DNA of 64,000 nt from R-RK-3 sp031399085 (GTDB lineage Bacteria > Pseudomonadota > Alphaproteobacteria > Rhizobiales > Rhodomicrobiaceae). A program made the position numbers and the translations under genes. Position 1 is the first letter of the stretch. Each line of letters begins with the position of its first letter. A model generated the notes under the pieces. The model had not been told where the DNA came from. It saw only the letters and a list, made by a program, of their open reading frames with translations, and did no database searches. Below, one piece after another: positions 50,469 through 60,429 of this stretch. The stretch lies in contig JANNOQ010000105.1 of assembly GCA_031399085.1 (NCBI GenBank), positions 186,001-250,000 of the forward strand, in the 5' to 3' direction.

Positions 50469-50708
50469 ATGCGGGAAGCTGAATACACGACCGGCTTGAA
50501 CCAGAGGGTTTCTCTTCTTGAAGAGGAAACGAAAGGTGAGAGATCAGTTTCCCGCCACATGCTTCGAAAGATTGCGGATCACGAAACGATTCTTTTGGAC
50601 CTTAAGCGGGACGTAAACGAGCTTCGCACTGAACTTGCTCTGCTTCGCGCCGACCTGCCCGGCATTATCGCGGCGTCAATCGCACCTTTCTTCAAGAATG
50701 ATCGCTGA
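50469..50708 (+). CDS. Small coiled-coil protein, unknown
   Basis: A 79-residue acidic protein from the ATG at 50469 behind GAAGG; the in-frame GTG at 50454 would add 5 residues. Two heptad stretches are visible, LNQRVSLLEEETKGERSV and LLDLKRDVNELRTELALLRADL, followed by a hydrophobic PGIIAASIAPFF end. It has no recognisable family and sits between hflX and mazG, convergent with mazG with a 17-nt overlap (50692-50708). Coding is supported by the ribosome site and regular heptads, not by homology. Confidence 0.6.
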   Translation: MREAEYTTGLNQRVSLLEEETKGERSVSRHMLRKIADHETILLDLKRDVNELRTELALLRADLPGIIAASIAPFFKNDR

Positions 50709-51600
50709 TATTCAATTTCTCAAGCGCCTTCGCTTCCATCCACAGGTCTTCCATCTCGCTGAGCGTCGCCTGTTCAGGAGTTCGGGCTTGCGCCCGCAAG
50801 GCGCGTTCGATGTAGCCAAAGCGGCGTTCGAATTTGCGGTTGGCGGCGCGCAGGGCGGCGTCAGGATCGATGTCGAGGCGCCGGGCAAGGTTGGCGAGCA
50901 CGAAAATAAGGTCGCCGAACTCTTCGGACATTTGATCTTGACGCCCGGCTTGCAATTCTTCCTCAAACTCCAACAATTCTTCCTTGACCTTAGAAAAAAT
51001 CTGCTCGGTTTTCGGCCAATCGAAACCGACCTTGGCCGCGCGGCGCTGAAGCTTCACTGACCGGGTAAGGGCAGGGAGGCCAATCGGAATGCCATCCAGC
51101 AGGCTTTCCGCCTCGGTCGGCGCGCCGCCATCCGCCGCCCGTTTTGCCGCCTTTTCCTCGGCCTTGATGCGATCCCAAAGGCCCGGCACATCGCCGCTCG
51201 CGCGCGCCTGCGTATCGCCAAACACATGCGGATGCCGCCGGATCATCTTTCGCGCCACGCCATCGGCGACGCCGGCGAAATCGAACTTGTTGTCTTCGCT
51301 GGCCATCTGAGCGTGGTAGACGACCTGAAGCAGCAAATCGCCCAGTTCGTCCTTGAGATCGACGAGATCGCCGCGCGCGATGGCATCCGCCACCTCATAG
51401 GCCTCCTCGATCGTGTAGGGCGCGATCGTTTCGAAAGTCTGCAGCCGATCCCAGGGACAGCCGTGAACGGGATCGCGAAGCACCGCCATGATCGCCAGCA
51501 GCTCGGCGAGCGTCATCGCGTCAGCGCTTTCAGCCCTCTTAGCAAGAGCGGCTATCGGCTTATCGCCAACGACCGGCGGCGTTTCTTCATCGCGTGGCAT
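50692..51600 (-). CDS. mazG: Nucleoside triphosphate pyrophosphohydrolase MazG
   Basis: A 302-residue house-cleaning NTP pyrophosphatase. LLAIMAVLRDPVHGCPWDRLQTFETIAPYTIEEAYEVADAI, followed by LKDELGDLLLQVVYHAQMA, gives the EExxE..ExxD metal-binding pattern; a second MazG-like repeat occurs around FSKVKEELLEFEEELQ and SEEFGDLIFVLANLARRLDID. It matches the full-length E. coli-type enzyme. Gene order hflX-mazG is as in other Rhizobiales, here in convergent orientation. Confidence 0.96.
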   Translation of the reverse strand: MPRDEETPPVVGDKPIAALAKRAESADAMTLAELLAIMAVLRDPVHGCPWDRLQTFETIAPYTIEEAYEVADAIARGDLVDLKDELGDLLLQVVYHAQMASEDNKFDFAGVADGVARKMIRRHPHVFGDTQARASGDVPGLWDRIKAEEKAAKRAADGGAPTEAESLLDGIPIGLPALTRSVKLQRRAAKVGFDWPKTEQIFSKVKEELLEFEEELQAGRQDQMSEEFGDLIFVLANLARRLDIDPDAALRAANRKFERRFGYIERALRAQARTPEQATLSEMEDLWMEAKALEKLNISDHS

Positions 51601-51696
51601 GCGCGGTCCAACGGCTCAAAATAAGTGCTTGACGCATGGTTAACGCCGATTCGCATAAGGCGTATTATGGAATATTTCGGTTCGCCGCGCCCGATT

Positions 51697-53220
51697 TTAC
51701 GAATTTTCGTAAAATTGGCCCGCCAGCCGGTCCAGCAGCATGACCCCGAACCCCGACCCCCAGCTCGTATTGATGTCCGTAGAGGGCGAGCCCATCGCGG
51801 TCCCGGCGATGTCCAGATGCGCCCAAGGCACGCCCGGCTTGACGAAGCGCTGCAAAAACTGCGCGGCGGTGATCGAGCCGGCGTCGCGCCCGCCGATATT
51901 CTTCATATCCGCGACCTTTGAATTCACCTGCTTATCGTATTTGGCATCGAGCGGCATCCGCCAGACTTTTTCGCCAGTGTCACGCCCGGCGGTCGCGAGC
52001 TGCTCCGCCAAGGCGTTGTCGTTCGAGAACAAACCGGCATGTTCCTTGCCGAGCGCCACGATGATCGCGCCGGTCAGCGTGGCCAGCGTCACCATGGCGC
52101 GCGGCTGGAAATGCTCCTGCGCGTACCACATGATGTCGGCCAGCACCATCCGGCCTTCCGCGTCGGTGTTGATGACCTCGACGGTCTGGCCCGACAGCGT
52201 CGTGACGATGTCGCCCGGACGCTGGGCGGTGCCGCTTGGCATATTCTCGGTCAGGCCGATAATGCCGACGACGTTGACAGGCGCCTTGCGCCGCGCCAGC
52301 GCCAGCATCGCGCCGGTGACGGCGGCTGCGCCGCCCATGTCGCCCTTCATGTCTTCCATGCCGCCGGCCGGCTTGATCGAGATGCCGCCGGTGTCGAAGC
52401 AGACACCCTTGCCGACCAGAAGCAGCGGTTTGGCGTCGGCCTGAGCGGCCCCGCGCCAGCGCATGATCGCGACGCAACTGGGCCGGACGCTCCCCTGCCC
52501 CACCGCCAGCAAGGCGTTCATGCCGATGACGGCGAGCCTGTCCTTGTCCAGCACCTCGACTTCGAGCCCGTCGCCTGCAAGCGCGGCGACCCGGGCCGCG
52601 AATTCTTCAGGGTAGAGCACATTCGGCGGCTCGTTGACCAGGTCGCGGGCCAGCACCACCCCCTCGCCGATGGCTTTCAAACCGGCAAAAATAGCGACGG
52701 CCTGTTCAGGTTCCCGGCACAAAATCCGAAGCGAAAATAACGTATCGACTTCTTCATCTTCTTCATCGTTACTCGGTTTTTTACTTTTGTATTTCTTGAA
52801 CTCATAGCCACGCAGAACGGCGCCAAGCGCCACCAGCGCCGCGTCGCGGCCCGTCACCGCAGCGCCCTCGCCAATGTCGAGCATCAACTCGGCCGAGCTG
52901 ACGCGAGCGCCGGCAAGCCGCGCCCGAACCCGTCCGCCGAGCCCCAGCCAATCCGTCTCGGCGAATTTGGAGGCCGATCCAAGCCCCATCACCAAGAGCC
53001 GGTCGAGATCGAGCCCGGCGGGCGCAACGAGGTCGAGCAGGCTCTTCTTGCCGCCGCTGAATTTGGCGATCCCGGCCGCCTTGGTGACCAAACCGCCCGA
53101 GCGCGCGTCGAGCGCCTTTAAGGCCGGGGCAAAGGCCCGGTTTTGCTCGCTCAAGACCACGCAGACCTTAGACCTGCTATCGTCGAGCGCGCCAAATTGA
53201 ATGTCTGGGGCTTTCGTCAT
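51697..53220 (-). CDS. pepA: Leucyl aminopeptidase (M17)
   Basis: A 507-residue hexameric metallo-aminopeptidase. The C-terminal catalytic domain has LLVGKGVCFDTGGISIKPAGGMEDMKGDMGGAAAV (Lys, Asp ligands), VEVINTDAEGRMVLADI (NTDAEGR signature) and the metal region around AMVTLATLTGAIIVALG. The open frame extends to 53265, but the ATG at 53220 begins the natural MTKAPDIQF and is preferred. It is divergent from lptF across a 248-bp gap that must hold the lpt operon promoter. Confidence 0.95.
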   Translation of the reverse strand: MTKAPDIQFGALDDSRSKVCVVLSEQNRAFAPALKALDARSGGLVTKAAGIAKFSGGKKSLLDLVAPAGLDLDRLLVMGLGSASKFAETDWLGLGGRVRARLAGARVSSAELMLDIGEGAAVTGRDAALVALGAVLRGYEFKKYKSKKPSNDEEDEEVDTLFSLRILCREPEQAVAIFAGLKAIGEGVVLARDLVNEPPNVLYPEEFAARVAALAGDGLEVEVLDKDRLAVIGMNALLAVGQGSVRPSCVAIMRWRGAAQADAKPLLLVGKGVCFDTGGISIKPAGGMEDMKGDMGGAAAVTGAMLALARRKAPVNVVGIIGLTENMPSGTAQRPGDIVTTLSGQTVEVINTDAEGRMVLADIMWYAQEHFQPRAMVTLATLTGAIIVALGKEHAGLFSNDNALAEQLATAGRDTGEKVWRMPLDAKYDKQVNSKVADMKNIGGRDAGSITAAQFLQRFVKPGVPWAHLDIAGTAMGSPSTDINTSWGSGFGVMLLDRLAGQFYENS

Positions 53221-53468
53221 TGACCGTCTGACCTCGTCATCGCACTGCCGGCGGAGAGCCGCCAAATCGCCGCCGCACTCGGCCCGGGCGCGAACTGTAC
53301 GAAGGCGCTGAGGGAATAAAGGACTGGCTTGGCTGAAGCCATTACTCTACACAAGCCGCGCGGTATTTCAACGTCCAGTGATGGCCAGTCGAAAATCCGC
53401 CATCTTACCGTGCGACCGCAAGTGGGTTGCGCCGATCTTCAGGCGCTTGAAGGCCTCGCGACGAGCTC

Positions 53469-54632
53469 ATGGATATTATTGGCCGCTACATCTTTCGCCA
53501 GACGGCGACGTCGCTGGCGACCATTCTGATTACGCTGACGCTCATCGTCTGGATGACGACGGCGCTGCGGCAGATTTCGCTCGTCACCAGCCAGGGCCAA
53601 AGCTTTGTGATCTTTCTAAAAATCACCTTGCTTGCCATGCCCAATCTGATCGCCATCGTCGCGCCGGTGGCGCTGCTGATCTCGGCGCTGCATTCGCTCA
53701 ACCGGCTGAGCGGGGACAGCGAGCTGATCGTCTTATCGGCCTCGGGTTCGAACTCCTGGCGGGTGATGAAGCCTTATCTGCTGCTGGCGCTGATCGTGGC
53801 GGCGTTCACCATGCTGGCCAACGCCTATCTCGCCCCACAATCCATGCGGCTGCTGCGCGACTATGCCATCAAGGTGCGAACCGATCTGATCGCCCAGGTG
53901 CTGCAGCCGGGCAAATTTTCCTCGCCGGAGCCGGGATTGACGATCCACATCGCCGAGCGCGCCGAGAATGGCGATCTGCTCGGCCTCGTCATCCATGACG
54001 AGCGCGACACGAGCCAGATCATGACCTACCTCGCCGAGCAAGGTCAGATTATGAAGCAGGAGGATGGCCGCGCTCTTTTGATCATGCGCAACGGCCACAT
54101 CCAGCGCCAGAACGGCGACGCGCGGACCGTCCAGATCGTGGTTTTCGACAGCTATCTTTTCGACATCAGCCAGTTCGGCCCAAAAGAGGGCCCGCGCGAT
54201 TTCAAGCCGCGCGAGCGCTTCATCGGCGAGCTGCTCAACCCGGATCCAGGCGATGCGTTCATCAAGGGCCAGGAAGGCAAGTTCCGTTCCGAGCTGCACG
54301 ATCGCCTCTCGAACCCGCTCTATCCCATCCTTTTCGTCCTGATCGTCGGCGTTTTCTTGGCCTATCCGAGAACCACCCGCGACAGCCGGCTGCAAAGCGT
54401 CGCGGCGGCCTTCACGGTTGCTGCGGGGTTGCGAGTGGCGGGGCTTGCGGCGGTGAACATGGCGACCAAGGATGCCTCAGCGCTGGCGCTCGTTTGGGGC
54501 ATTCCGCTGGCCGGAATCGTGCTAGCTCTCGCCATGATCCATTACGAGATCCGTCCGCCGTCGATGCCGGGGCTTTCATTGCGGCTGTGGCCGCGCCCTA
54601 AAACGGCGGTGCCGGCGGTCAGGCCGACTTAA
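53469..54632 (+). CDS. lptF: LPS export ABC transporter permease LptF
   Basis: A 387-residue inner-membrane protein of the LptB2FG transporter that extracts lipopolysaccharide for export. MDIIGRYIFRQTATSLATILITLTLIVWMTTAL is the usual N-terminal helix, followed by LLAMPNLIAIVAPVALLISALHSLNRLSGDSELIVLSASG. A periplasmic beta-jellyroll-like domain occupies the middle, and helices LYPILFVLIVGVFLAYP onward complete the second half. The ATG at 53469 is the family start. lptG follows after 13 bp. Confidence 0.95.
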   Translation: MDIIGRYIFRQTATSLATILITLTLIVWMTTALRQISLVTSQGQSFVIFLKITLLAMPNLIAIVAPVALLISALHSLNRLSGDSELIVLSASGSNSWRVMKPYLLLALIVAAFTMLANAYLAPQSMRLLRDYAIKVRTDLIAQVLQPGKFSSPEPGLTIHIAERAENGDLLGLVIHDERDTSQIMTYLAEQGQIMKQEDGRALLIMRNGHIQRQNGDARTVQIVVFDSYLFDISQFGPKEGPRDFKPRERFIGELLNPDPGDAFIKGQEGKFRSELHDRLSNPLYPILFVLIVGVFLAYPRTTRDSRLQSVAAAFTVAAGLRVAGLAAVNMATKDASALALVWGIPLAGIVLALAMIHYEIRPPSMPGLSLRLWPRPKTAVPAVRPT

Positions 54633-54645
54633 GTAAAAGACCAAG

Positions 54646-55737
54646 ATGATCGCAGTCAACACATTAGGGCGATACTTTGCGGCGAAACTTTTTGCCATGA
54701 TCCTTGTCGTCTATGGCGTCTGCATCATGCTGGTGTTCTTCATCGATTTCGTCGAGATGATGCGCGAAGCCGCCAAGGTCGATGTCTCCGCCGCCTCAGT
54801 GCTGTTCCTGACCCTGTTGCGCCTGCCGGCCTTCGCCGAGCTGATCCTGCCTTTCGCGGTCCTCATCGGCGCGATTGCCGCCTTCTTGATGCTGAGCCGC
54901 TCCTCCGAACTGGTGATCGTGCGCGCCGCCGGCGTTTCGATCTGGCAATTCCTGCAACCGGCTTTGCTGGTCGCGCTGCTCATCGGCGTCTTTGCGATGA
55001 CGATCTACAATCCCCTGGCGGCCCGCGCCAAGCTTGCCTCGGAGCAGATTTTCGCCGACACATTCGCGGCGAAAGGGGCGGGGCGAAACAGGAACGAAAC
55101 CGCATCATGGATTCGCCAGGACGGACCCGACGGCCAATCCATCATCTATGCGCGAGCCAGCGCAAATCGCGGCACGACGCTGGCTGGATTGACGCTGTTG
55201 CAATTTGATCCCAACAAAAAATTTATTGAGAGAATCGAAGCAGATAAGGCAAATTTGCGGCAGGGTTATTGGGAGCTGGAGAACGCCAGTGTTTCCAGTT
55301 CAGGCAGCTTGCCGCAGGTCTACAAGAAGTATTTTGTCAGCACGTATCTAGACGAAAACCAAGTAACCGAGAGCGTCGACACCGTCGAGAGCGTATCTTT
55401 CTGGGAACTTCCGCAGTTTATAGAATTTGCACGGAAAGCAGGGCTTGAGACAACTCCCTATAGTCTTCAATATCAGCAGCTTCTCGCACGCCCGCTGCTC
55501 TTGGTAGCGATGGTGCTGCTGGCGGCGACCTGCGCGCTCAAACCCTTTCGTTTCGGTAAGATCCAGACTATGGTGATCGCGGGGTTGAGCGGCGGTTTCG
55601 GCTTTTTCATCTTGGTCGAACTGTCGCGCAAATTGGGCATGTCCGGTTATATAACCGTGGGGGTGGCAGCTTGGGCGCCGATTGTCATAGCAAGCCTATT
55701 GACCGTGACGGTCCTGCTGCATCAGGAGGACGGCTAG
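54646..55737 (+). CDS. lptG: LPS export ABC transporter permease LptG
   Basis: A 363-residue partner of LptF. N-terminal LGRYFAAKLFAMILVVYGVCIMLVFFIDFVEMMREAAK, then LPAFAELILPFAVLIGAIAAFLMLSRSSELVIVRAAGVSIWQFL and a periplasmic domain, are followed by three C-terminal helices, ending AWAPIVIASLLTVTVLLHQEDG. The middle (around 55200-55470) is less GC-rich than its surroundings. It lies between lptF and lptD (3-bp gap), consistent with one operon. Confidence 0.95.
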   Translation: MIAVNTLGRYFAAKLFAMILVVYGVCIMLVFFIDFVEMMREAAKVDVSAASVLFLTLLRLPAFAELILPFAVLIGAIAAFLMLSRSSELVIVRAAGVSIWQFLQPALLVALLIGVFAMTIYNPLAARAKLASEQIFADTFAAKGAGRNRNETASWIRQDGPDGQSIIYARASANRGTTLAGLTLLQFDPNKKFIERIEADKANLRQGYWELENASVSSSGSLPQVYKKYFVSTYLDENQVTESVDTVESVSFWELPQFIEFARKAGLETTPYSLQYQQLLARPLLLVAMVLLAATCALKPFRFGKIQTMVIAGLSGGFGFFILVELSRKLGMSGYITVGVAAWAPIVIASLLTVTVLLHQEDG

Positions 55738-55740
55738 CGC

Positions 55741-58086
55741 ATGGCATTTGAGGCTTTGCATGGGGGACGCAAGCCCTTATCGGCCGCGATGCCGATGACG
55801 GCGCGCATTGCGCTCTCGTTCAAGCGATTTGGCGTCTTGGCGTCGGCCATCGTGCTGGGAGCATCCTTGCTTCTCGGCGCCTCTACGGCTGCCGCGAAGG
55901 AGGATTTGCTAAAACCCCAGATCGATAAAAACGGCACCAGCCAGCCCCTGCTTCTGCAGGCCGATGAACTCGTTTACGACAAAAAGAACAACAGCATCAT
56001 CGCCAAGGGCAATGTCGAGGTCTATTACAAGAATTACGCGCTGCTCGCCGACAGCCTGACTTACGACCAGAACGCCAATACGCTGAACGCCATCGGCAAT
56101 GTCCGCATCAAGGAGCCCGACGGCGCGCTGATCCACGCCGACCGCATCACGCTGACGGACGATTTCCGCGACGGCTTCCTGCGCTCGTTCCGCGCTGTGA
56201 CCAAGGACGAGGCGCGCATCGCCGCATCCAACGCCTACAAGGACGGCAATACGACGGTTTTCGAACGCGGCGTGTTTACCCCTTGCAAACAATGCGCGGA
56301 CGACCCGGACAAGGCGCCTATTTGGCGCATCAAGGCAAACAAAATCACCCATAAAAAGGACGAGGGGAACGTCTATTTCGAGGACGGTGTCTTCGAGATG
56401 TTCGGCGTGCCTCTGGTTTGGGTGCCGTATTTCTACTATCCCGACCCGACCGTGAAACGGCGCACCGGCTTCCTCGCCCCCGAATTCAGCCATTCGGACG
56501 ATCTCGGGTTCACGGCGGGGGTGCCTTATTACTATTCGCTGTCAGCCAGCGCCGATCTGACCGTGACCCCGGTGGTGACGACGGAGGCGGGTTTCCTGCT
56601 CAAGACGGAATGGCGGCAAAGGCTCGCGCACGGCCAATATTTGATCGACGCGGCCGGCGTCTACGATAGCGACCCGGACGATGGGACGCGCCGCGACACC
56701 GAGTTTCGCGGCAGCATCAAGACCAAGGGCCAATTCGATCTCGGCTCATTCTGGAAATGGGGCTGGGATGCGACGCTTGAGAGCGACGACACCTTCCGCC
56801 GCTTCTACAAGCTCGACGACATCTATGCGACCGACCGCATTTCGACCGTCTACCTCGTCGGCCAGAGCGACCGGAACTATTTTTCGGCCAATCTGTATCA
56901 TTTCGGCGGCTTGACCGCGGACGACGACAACCAGACCGACTCGGTCGTTCACCCCTCGATCGACTATAATTACATTTTCGGCGAGCCGGTGCTCGGCGGT
57001 GAGTTCAGCTATGACGCCAATGTGCTCAGCCTGACGCGCGAGGATGGCGGCGACGTCAGCCGCATCATCAATCAGGTCAAGTGGCGGCGTACTCTTACCG
57101 ACTCGATGGGCCAGATCGTCACGCCTTTCATGCAGGCGCGCGGCGACCTCTACAAGACCACCAGCTTCACCGATCCGATTAACCCGACTGACCGGGAAGA
57201 CGGCACGACGGCTTTCCGCGGGACAGCGGTTGCCGGCCTCGAATATCGCTATCCATTCGTCAAGCAAACGGAAAACGCCACGCATGTAGTCGAACCGATC
57301 GCTCAGATCATCGCCCGGCCCGATATCGAGGATCAGGGTGACATTCCGAACGAAGATGCCCGCAGTCTCGTCTTTGACGACACGCTGCTGTTCGATATCG
57401 ACAAATTCTCCGGCTACGACCGGATCGAGACCGGCACGCGGGCCAATGTCGGGATGCAGTACAGCATTGACACCGCCAGTGGTTGGAATGCGCGGGTGGT
57501 GGCTGGACAAAGCTACCAAGTCGCGGGCGACAATCCCTTCGACGACGACACCGGCCTATCGGAGACCAGTTCCGACTATGTCGCCGGCGTCTATCTCGAT
57601 CTGACGAAAAACCTCCAGTTCGTCTCGCAGCTCCGGTTCGATGAGGACAGTCTCGACATTAAGCGTCAAGATCTGCAACTCACGGGCTCGTACGGGCCGT
57701 TCGTTATCTCAGCTAACTATGTCGATGCGGAAGCCCAGCCCGCGCTCGGCTTTGACGAGGACCGTGAGGAGGTCGCCGCTTTCGGCGCGGTCAAACTGGC
57801 GGATCACTGGACGCTTTACGGCGATATTCGTTACGATCTTGTCAGCGAAGATGTCATCAGGAACAGTGTCGGCCTGAAATATGCGGATGAATGCTTTATG
57901 CTGTCCGTCACCTATATTGAGACCAATATCGAAGACGGCGAAATCCAGCCCGACCAAACGGTGCTGGTGCGATATAATCTGCTCCAGCTCGGCGGCACGG
58001 AAGGCCGGACCGACACGATCGGCACCTTCTCGTCGGAAATGCCGGTCGTTAAGGATGCGTCAAGCTTCGGGCGCACTTCCTATTGA
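55741..58086 (+). CDS. lptD: LPS-assembly protein LptD
   Basis: A 781-residue outer-membrane translocon that inserts LPS into the outer leaflet. A signal peptide (SAIVLGASLLLGASTAAA) precedes the N-terminal OstA beta-taco (LLLQADELVYDKKNNSIIAKGNVEVYYKNY and the AIGNVRIKEPDG strand). This is followed by VPLVWVPYFYYPDPTVKRRTGFLAPEFSHSDDLGFTAGVPYYY, entering the large beta-barrel. Two in-frame ATGs at 55789 and 55795 are alternative starts, but the ATG at 55741 is 3 bp after lptG. Works with LptFG upstream and SurA downstream. Confidence 0.94.
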   Translation: MAFEALHGGRKPLSAAMPMTARIALSFKRFGVLASAIVLGASLLLGASTAAAKEDLLKPQIDKNGTSQPLLLQADELVYDKKNNSIIAKGNVEVYYKNYALLADSLTYDQNANTLNAIGNVRIKEPDGALIHADRITLTDDFRDGFLRSFRAVTKDEARIAASNAYKDGNTTVFERGVFTPCKQCADDPDKAPIWRIKANKITHKKDEGNVYFEDGVFEMFGVPLVWVPYFYYPDPTVKRRTGFLAPEFSHSDDLGFTAGVPYYYSLSASADLTVTPVVTTEAGFLLKTEWRQRLAHGQYLIDAAGVYDSDPDDGTRRDTEFRGSIKTKGQFDLGSFWKWGWDATLESDDTFRRFYKLDDIYATDRISTVYLVGQSDRNYFSANLYHFGGLTADDDNQTDSVVHPSIDYNYIFGEPVLGGEFSYDANVLSLTREDGGDVSRIINQVKWRRTLTDSMGQIVTPFMQARGDLYKTTSFTDPINPTDREDGTTAFRGTAVAGLEYRYPFVKQTENATHVVEPIAQIIARPDIEDQGDIPNEDARSLVFDDTLLFDIDKFSGYDRIETGTRANVGMQYSIDTASGWNARVVAGQSYQVAGDNPFDDDTGLSETSSDYVAGVYLDLTKNLQFVSQLRFDEDSLDIKRQDLQLTGSYGPFVISANYVDAEAQPALGFDEDREEVAAFGAVKLADHWTLYGDIRYDLVSEDVIRNSVGLKYADECFMLSVTYIETNIEDGEIQPDQTVLVRYNLLQLGGTEGRTDTIGTFSSEMPVVKDASSFGRTSY

Positions 58087-58275
58087 GCCTTGGATGACGC
58101 AGGATTTTCGGGAAACCGCTCATTATTCGCGACAGTTGCATTGGGCTGGGCATAAAGGTTAGCGCGCAGTTGAGAATGCGTCACGAATCCGCCTAGCTTG
58201 ACAGGCAGTGATAAGGTTTAAGGTCGTGAATTGATCGACCTGACCGATGCCAAACGCATGGCGGAATACTAAATC

Positions 58276-59370
58276 ATGACCTTAAGACTGAAGAGTGCCC
58301 ATGTTTCATGGCCATCGCGGTTGGTCCTGTTCGGACTTGTGCTGTTCGGCCATTTGCCCGGCGCGATGGCGCAAAGGATCGAGGTTCTCGTCAATGACGA
58401 CCCGATCACCAGCTATGACGTCGCGCAGCGTCAGCGCTTCCTTGCGATGACATCGGGCGTGGGTGACAAGATCCGCGAACGCCTGCAGTCCGACGAGACC
58501 AAAGAAGCATTCCGCGCCTATATGACCGAAAAGCGCCCGCAATCCCGCGAGGAAGCACAGGAGCTGCAAAAGAAATTCGTCGCCAAGCTGCAGCAGGATG
58601 TCGTCGCCTCATCCTCCGGCGCGATGCGCAAGGAGGCCGTCGAGCAGCTCGTCGAGGAGCGGCTCATGATGCAGGCGGCAAAGGACCAGAAGATCACCGT
58701 TTCGGACGCTGACGTGAATGAGTCGCTGACTCGCATGGCTCAAGGCGGCGGGCGCAAGAGTACGCTCGAGGAATTCCTGGAGCAATTCCGGTCTCAGGGC
58801 GTCAACCCCGCAACGTTGAAAGAGCGCATCCGGGCTCAAACCGCTTGGCGCGAAGTGGTGCGGCGGGTCTACGGATCGCGCGTGCAATCGTCAGTCTCTC
58901 GGGTCGAGACGACCGAGCCGCAAAGCGATGGGGGAACGCTGGTCGATGTCGAGATCGTCAAGCTTGCCTTGCCCGCCGGTGGCGATCAGACAGTATTGGC
59001 CCGCCGTCTCGTCGAAGCCGAGGACATCCGCAAAGGTTTCTCCACCTGCCCCGCGCTCTCGGCTCAGATCAAGGGGAAGAGCGGCATTACGGTGCAGAGC
59101 GTGAAAAAAGCCAATATCAAGGATTTTTCCGGTGATGTTCGCGCGGCGCTCGGCAAAGCCAAGCCCGGCGAAATGACGCCACCCATCATCAATAGCGGTC
59201 ACGTGGAAACGCATGCTGTATGCACCAAACAAGTTTCGGTGGCGACAGGTAAGACCGAAAAAAAAGACGAAGGCCGCGACAAGATGCAAGAAGAGTTTCA
59301 ACTTTATTCGCGCCGGCATCTGAAAGACATGAAGGACCGCGCCTCGCTCAAATTTCTCAGCAAGAGCTAA
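58276..59370 (+). CDS. surA: SurA-like periplasmic chaperone/peptidyl-prolyl isomerase
   Basis: A 364-residue exported protein. The signal peptide LVLFGLVLFGHLPGAMAQ is followed by the SurA N-terminal chaperone domain: IEVLVNDDPITSYDVAQRQRFL, VEQLVEERLMMQAAKDQKITVSDADVNESLTRMA and VNPATLKERIRAQTAWREVVRR. The C-terminal half has a weak rotamase-like region (VDVEIVKLALP..). It is shorter than the E. coli protein, with at most one parvulin domain. Its position between lptD and pdxA supports outer-membrane protein (LptD) folding. The preceding 189-bp gap contains a perfect TTGACA (58198-58203) but no good -10. Confidence 0.88.
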   Translation: MTLRLKSAHVSWPSRLVLFGLVLFGHLPGAMAQRIEVLVNDDPITSYDVAQRQRFLAMTSGVGDKIRERLQSDETKEAFRAYMTEKRPQSREEAQELQKKFVAKLQQDVVASSSGAMRKEAVEQLVEERLMMQAAKDQKITVSDADVNESLTRMAQGGGRKSTLEEFLEQFRSQGVNPATLKERIRAQTAWREVVRRVYGSRVQSSVSRVETTEPQSDGGTLVDVEIVKLALPAGGDQTVLARRLVEAEDIRKGFSTCPALSAQIKGKSGITVQSVKKANIKDFSGDVRAALGKAKPGEMTPPIINSGHVETHAVCTKQVSVATGKTEKKDEGRDKMQEEFQLYSRRHLKDMKDRASLKFLSKS

Positions 59371-59373
59371 GCG

Positions 59374-60417
59374 GTGCGCGGGCGGACGGCCGGCGAAAAG
59401 CCGATCGCGCTGACGGTAGGCGATCCGGCCGGCATCGGGCCGGACATTACACTGGCGAGCTGGCTCAGGCGTGACGCAGATGGCATTCCGACCTTTGCCT
59501 TGCTTGCGGATGTGGGGCTTATCGAGGCGCGGTGCCGGGCACTCGGGCTCAACGTGCCTTGTGTCATCGTCGAGGACATCGGCGCGGCATGGGATGTATT
59601 TCCCGACGCGCTGCCGATCTTACCGATCCCCCTCCCCCACCCCGTAACCGTCGGTGAGCCTGCGACATCTGCGGCGCCCGCGATCCAACAGAGCATCGAA
59701 CACGCCGTAAGCCTTGCCATGAATGGCGAAGCGCTCGGCGTCGTCACCAATCCGATCGCCAAGCACGTCATGGCAGATGCCGGTTTTGCTTTTCCCGGTC
59801 ACACCGAATTTCTGGGCGCGCTCGCCCGCCAGCATGGCGCGACGGCTTCACCCGTCATGATGCTGTGCGGCGCGGATCTGCGCGTCGTGCCGGTCACAAT
59901 CCACATCCCCCTCGCGCGCGTTCCTCACATTCTGACCGCCGAGCTGATTGTCGAGACAGTGCGGGTGACGGCCGCAGGACTGCGGCGCTGGTTCGGCTTT
60001 GATCGCCCCCGGCTGGCGGTGACGGGCCTCAATCCCCACGCTGGCGAGAACGGAATGCTGGGCGACGAAGAAGAACGTCTTATCGCCCCCGCACTCGCCA
60101 CGCTGCGCCGCGAGGGTTTCGCTGTCAGCGGCCCGCATCCGGCCGACGCGCTGTTTCACGCGCGGGCGAGGCAAGCCTATGACGCCGCCATCGCCATGTA
60201 TCACGATCAGGCGCTGATCCCGCTGAAGACGCTCGCCTTCGACGAGGGTGTCAACGTCACGCTCGGCCTGCCGTTCATTCGCACCTCGCCCGACCACGGC
60301 ACCGCTTTCGACATCGCCGGCTCCGGCAAGGCGCGCCCCGACAGCCTGATCGCCGCCTTGAAACTTGCCGCCAGCATGGCCGCGCATGACCAGTCAGCGC
60401 CGGCGCGGTCGCCTTGA
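59374..60417 (+). CDS. pdxA: 4-hydroxythreonine-4-phosphate dehydrogenase
   Basis: A 347-residue NAD-dependent enzyme of pyridoxal-phosphate synthesis. IALTVGDPAGIGPDITLASW (nucleotide binding), VVTNPIAKHVM, GHTEFLGALA, AVTGLNPHAGENGMLGDEE (metal-binding His), MYHDQALIPLKTLAFDEGVNVTLGLPFIRTSPDHGTAFDIAG are diagnostic. A GTG start at 59374 lies 3 bp after the surA stop. Provides PLP, which the aminotransferase dat elsewhere in the window requires. rsmA follows. Confidence 0.97.
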   Translation: MRGRTAGEKPIALTVGDPAGIGPDITLASWLRRDADGIPTFALLADVGLIEARCRALGLNVPCVIVEDIGAAWDVFPDALPILPIPLPHPVTVGEPATSAAPAIQQSIEHAVSLAMNGEALGVVTNPIAKHVMADAGFAFPGHTEFLGALARQHGATASPVMMLCGADLRVVPVTIHIPLARVPHILTAELIVETVRVTAAGLRRWFGFDRPRLAVTGLNPHAGENGMLGDEEERLIAPALATLRREGFAVSGPHPADALFHARARQAYDAAIAMYHDQALIPLKTLAFDEGVNVTLGLPFIRTSPDHGTAFDIAGSGKARPDSLIAALKLAASMAAHDQSAPARSP

Positions 60418-60429
60418 TGGAGCGCCGCA

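Noticed and set aside
58198..58226. sigma-70 promoter before surA
   Set aside because: TTGACA is perfect, but no acceptable -10 lies at 16-18 nt; left as a remark only.
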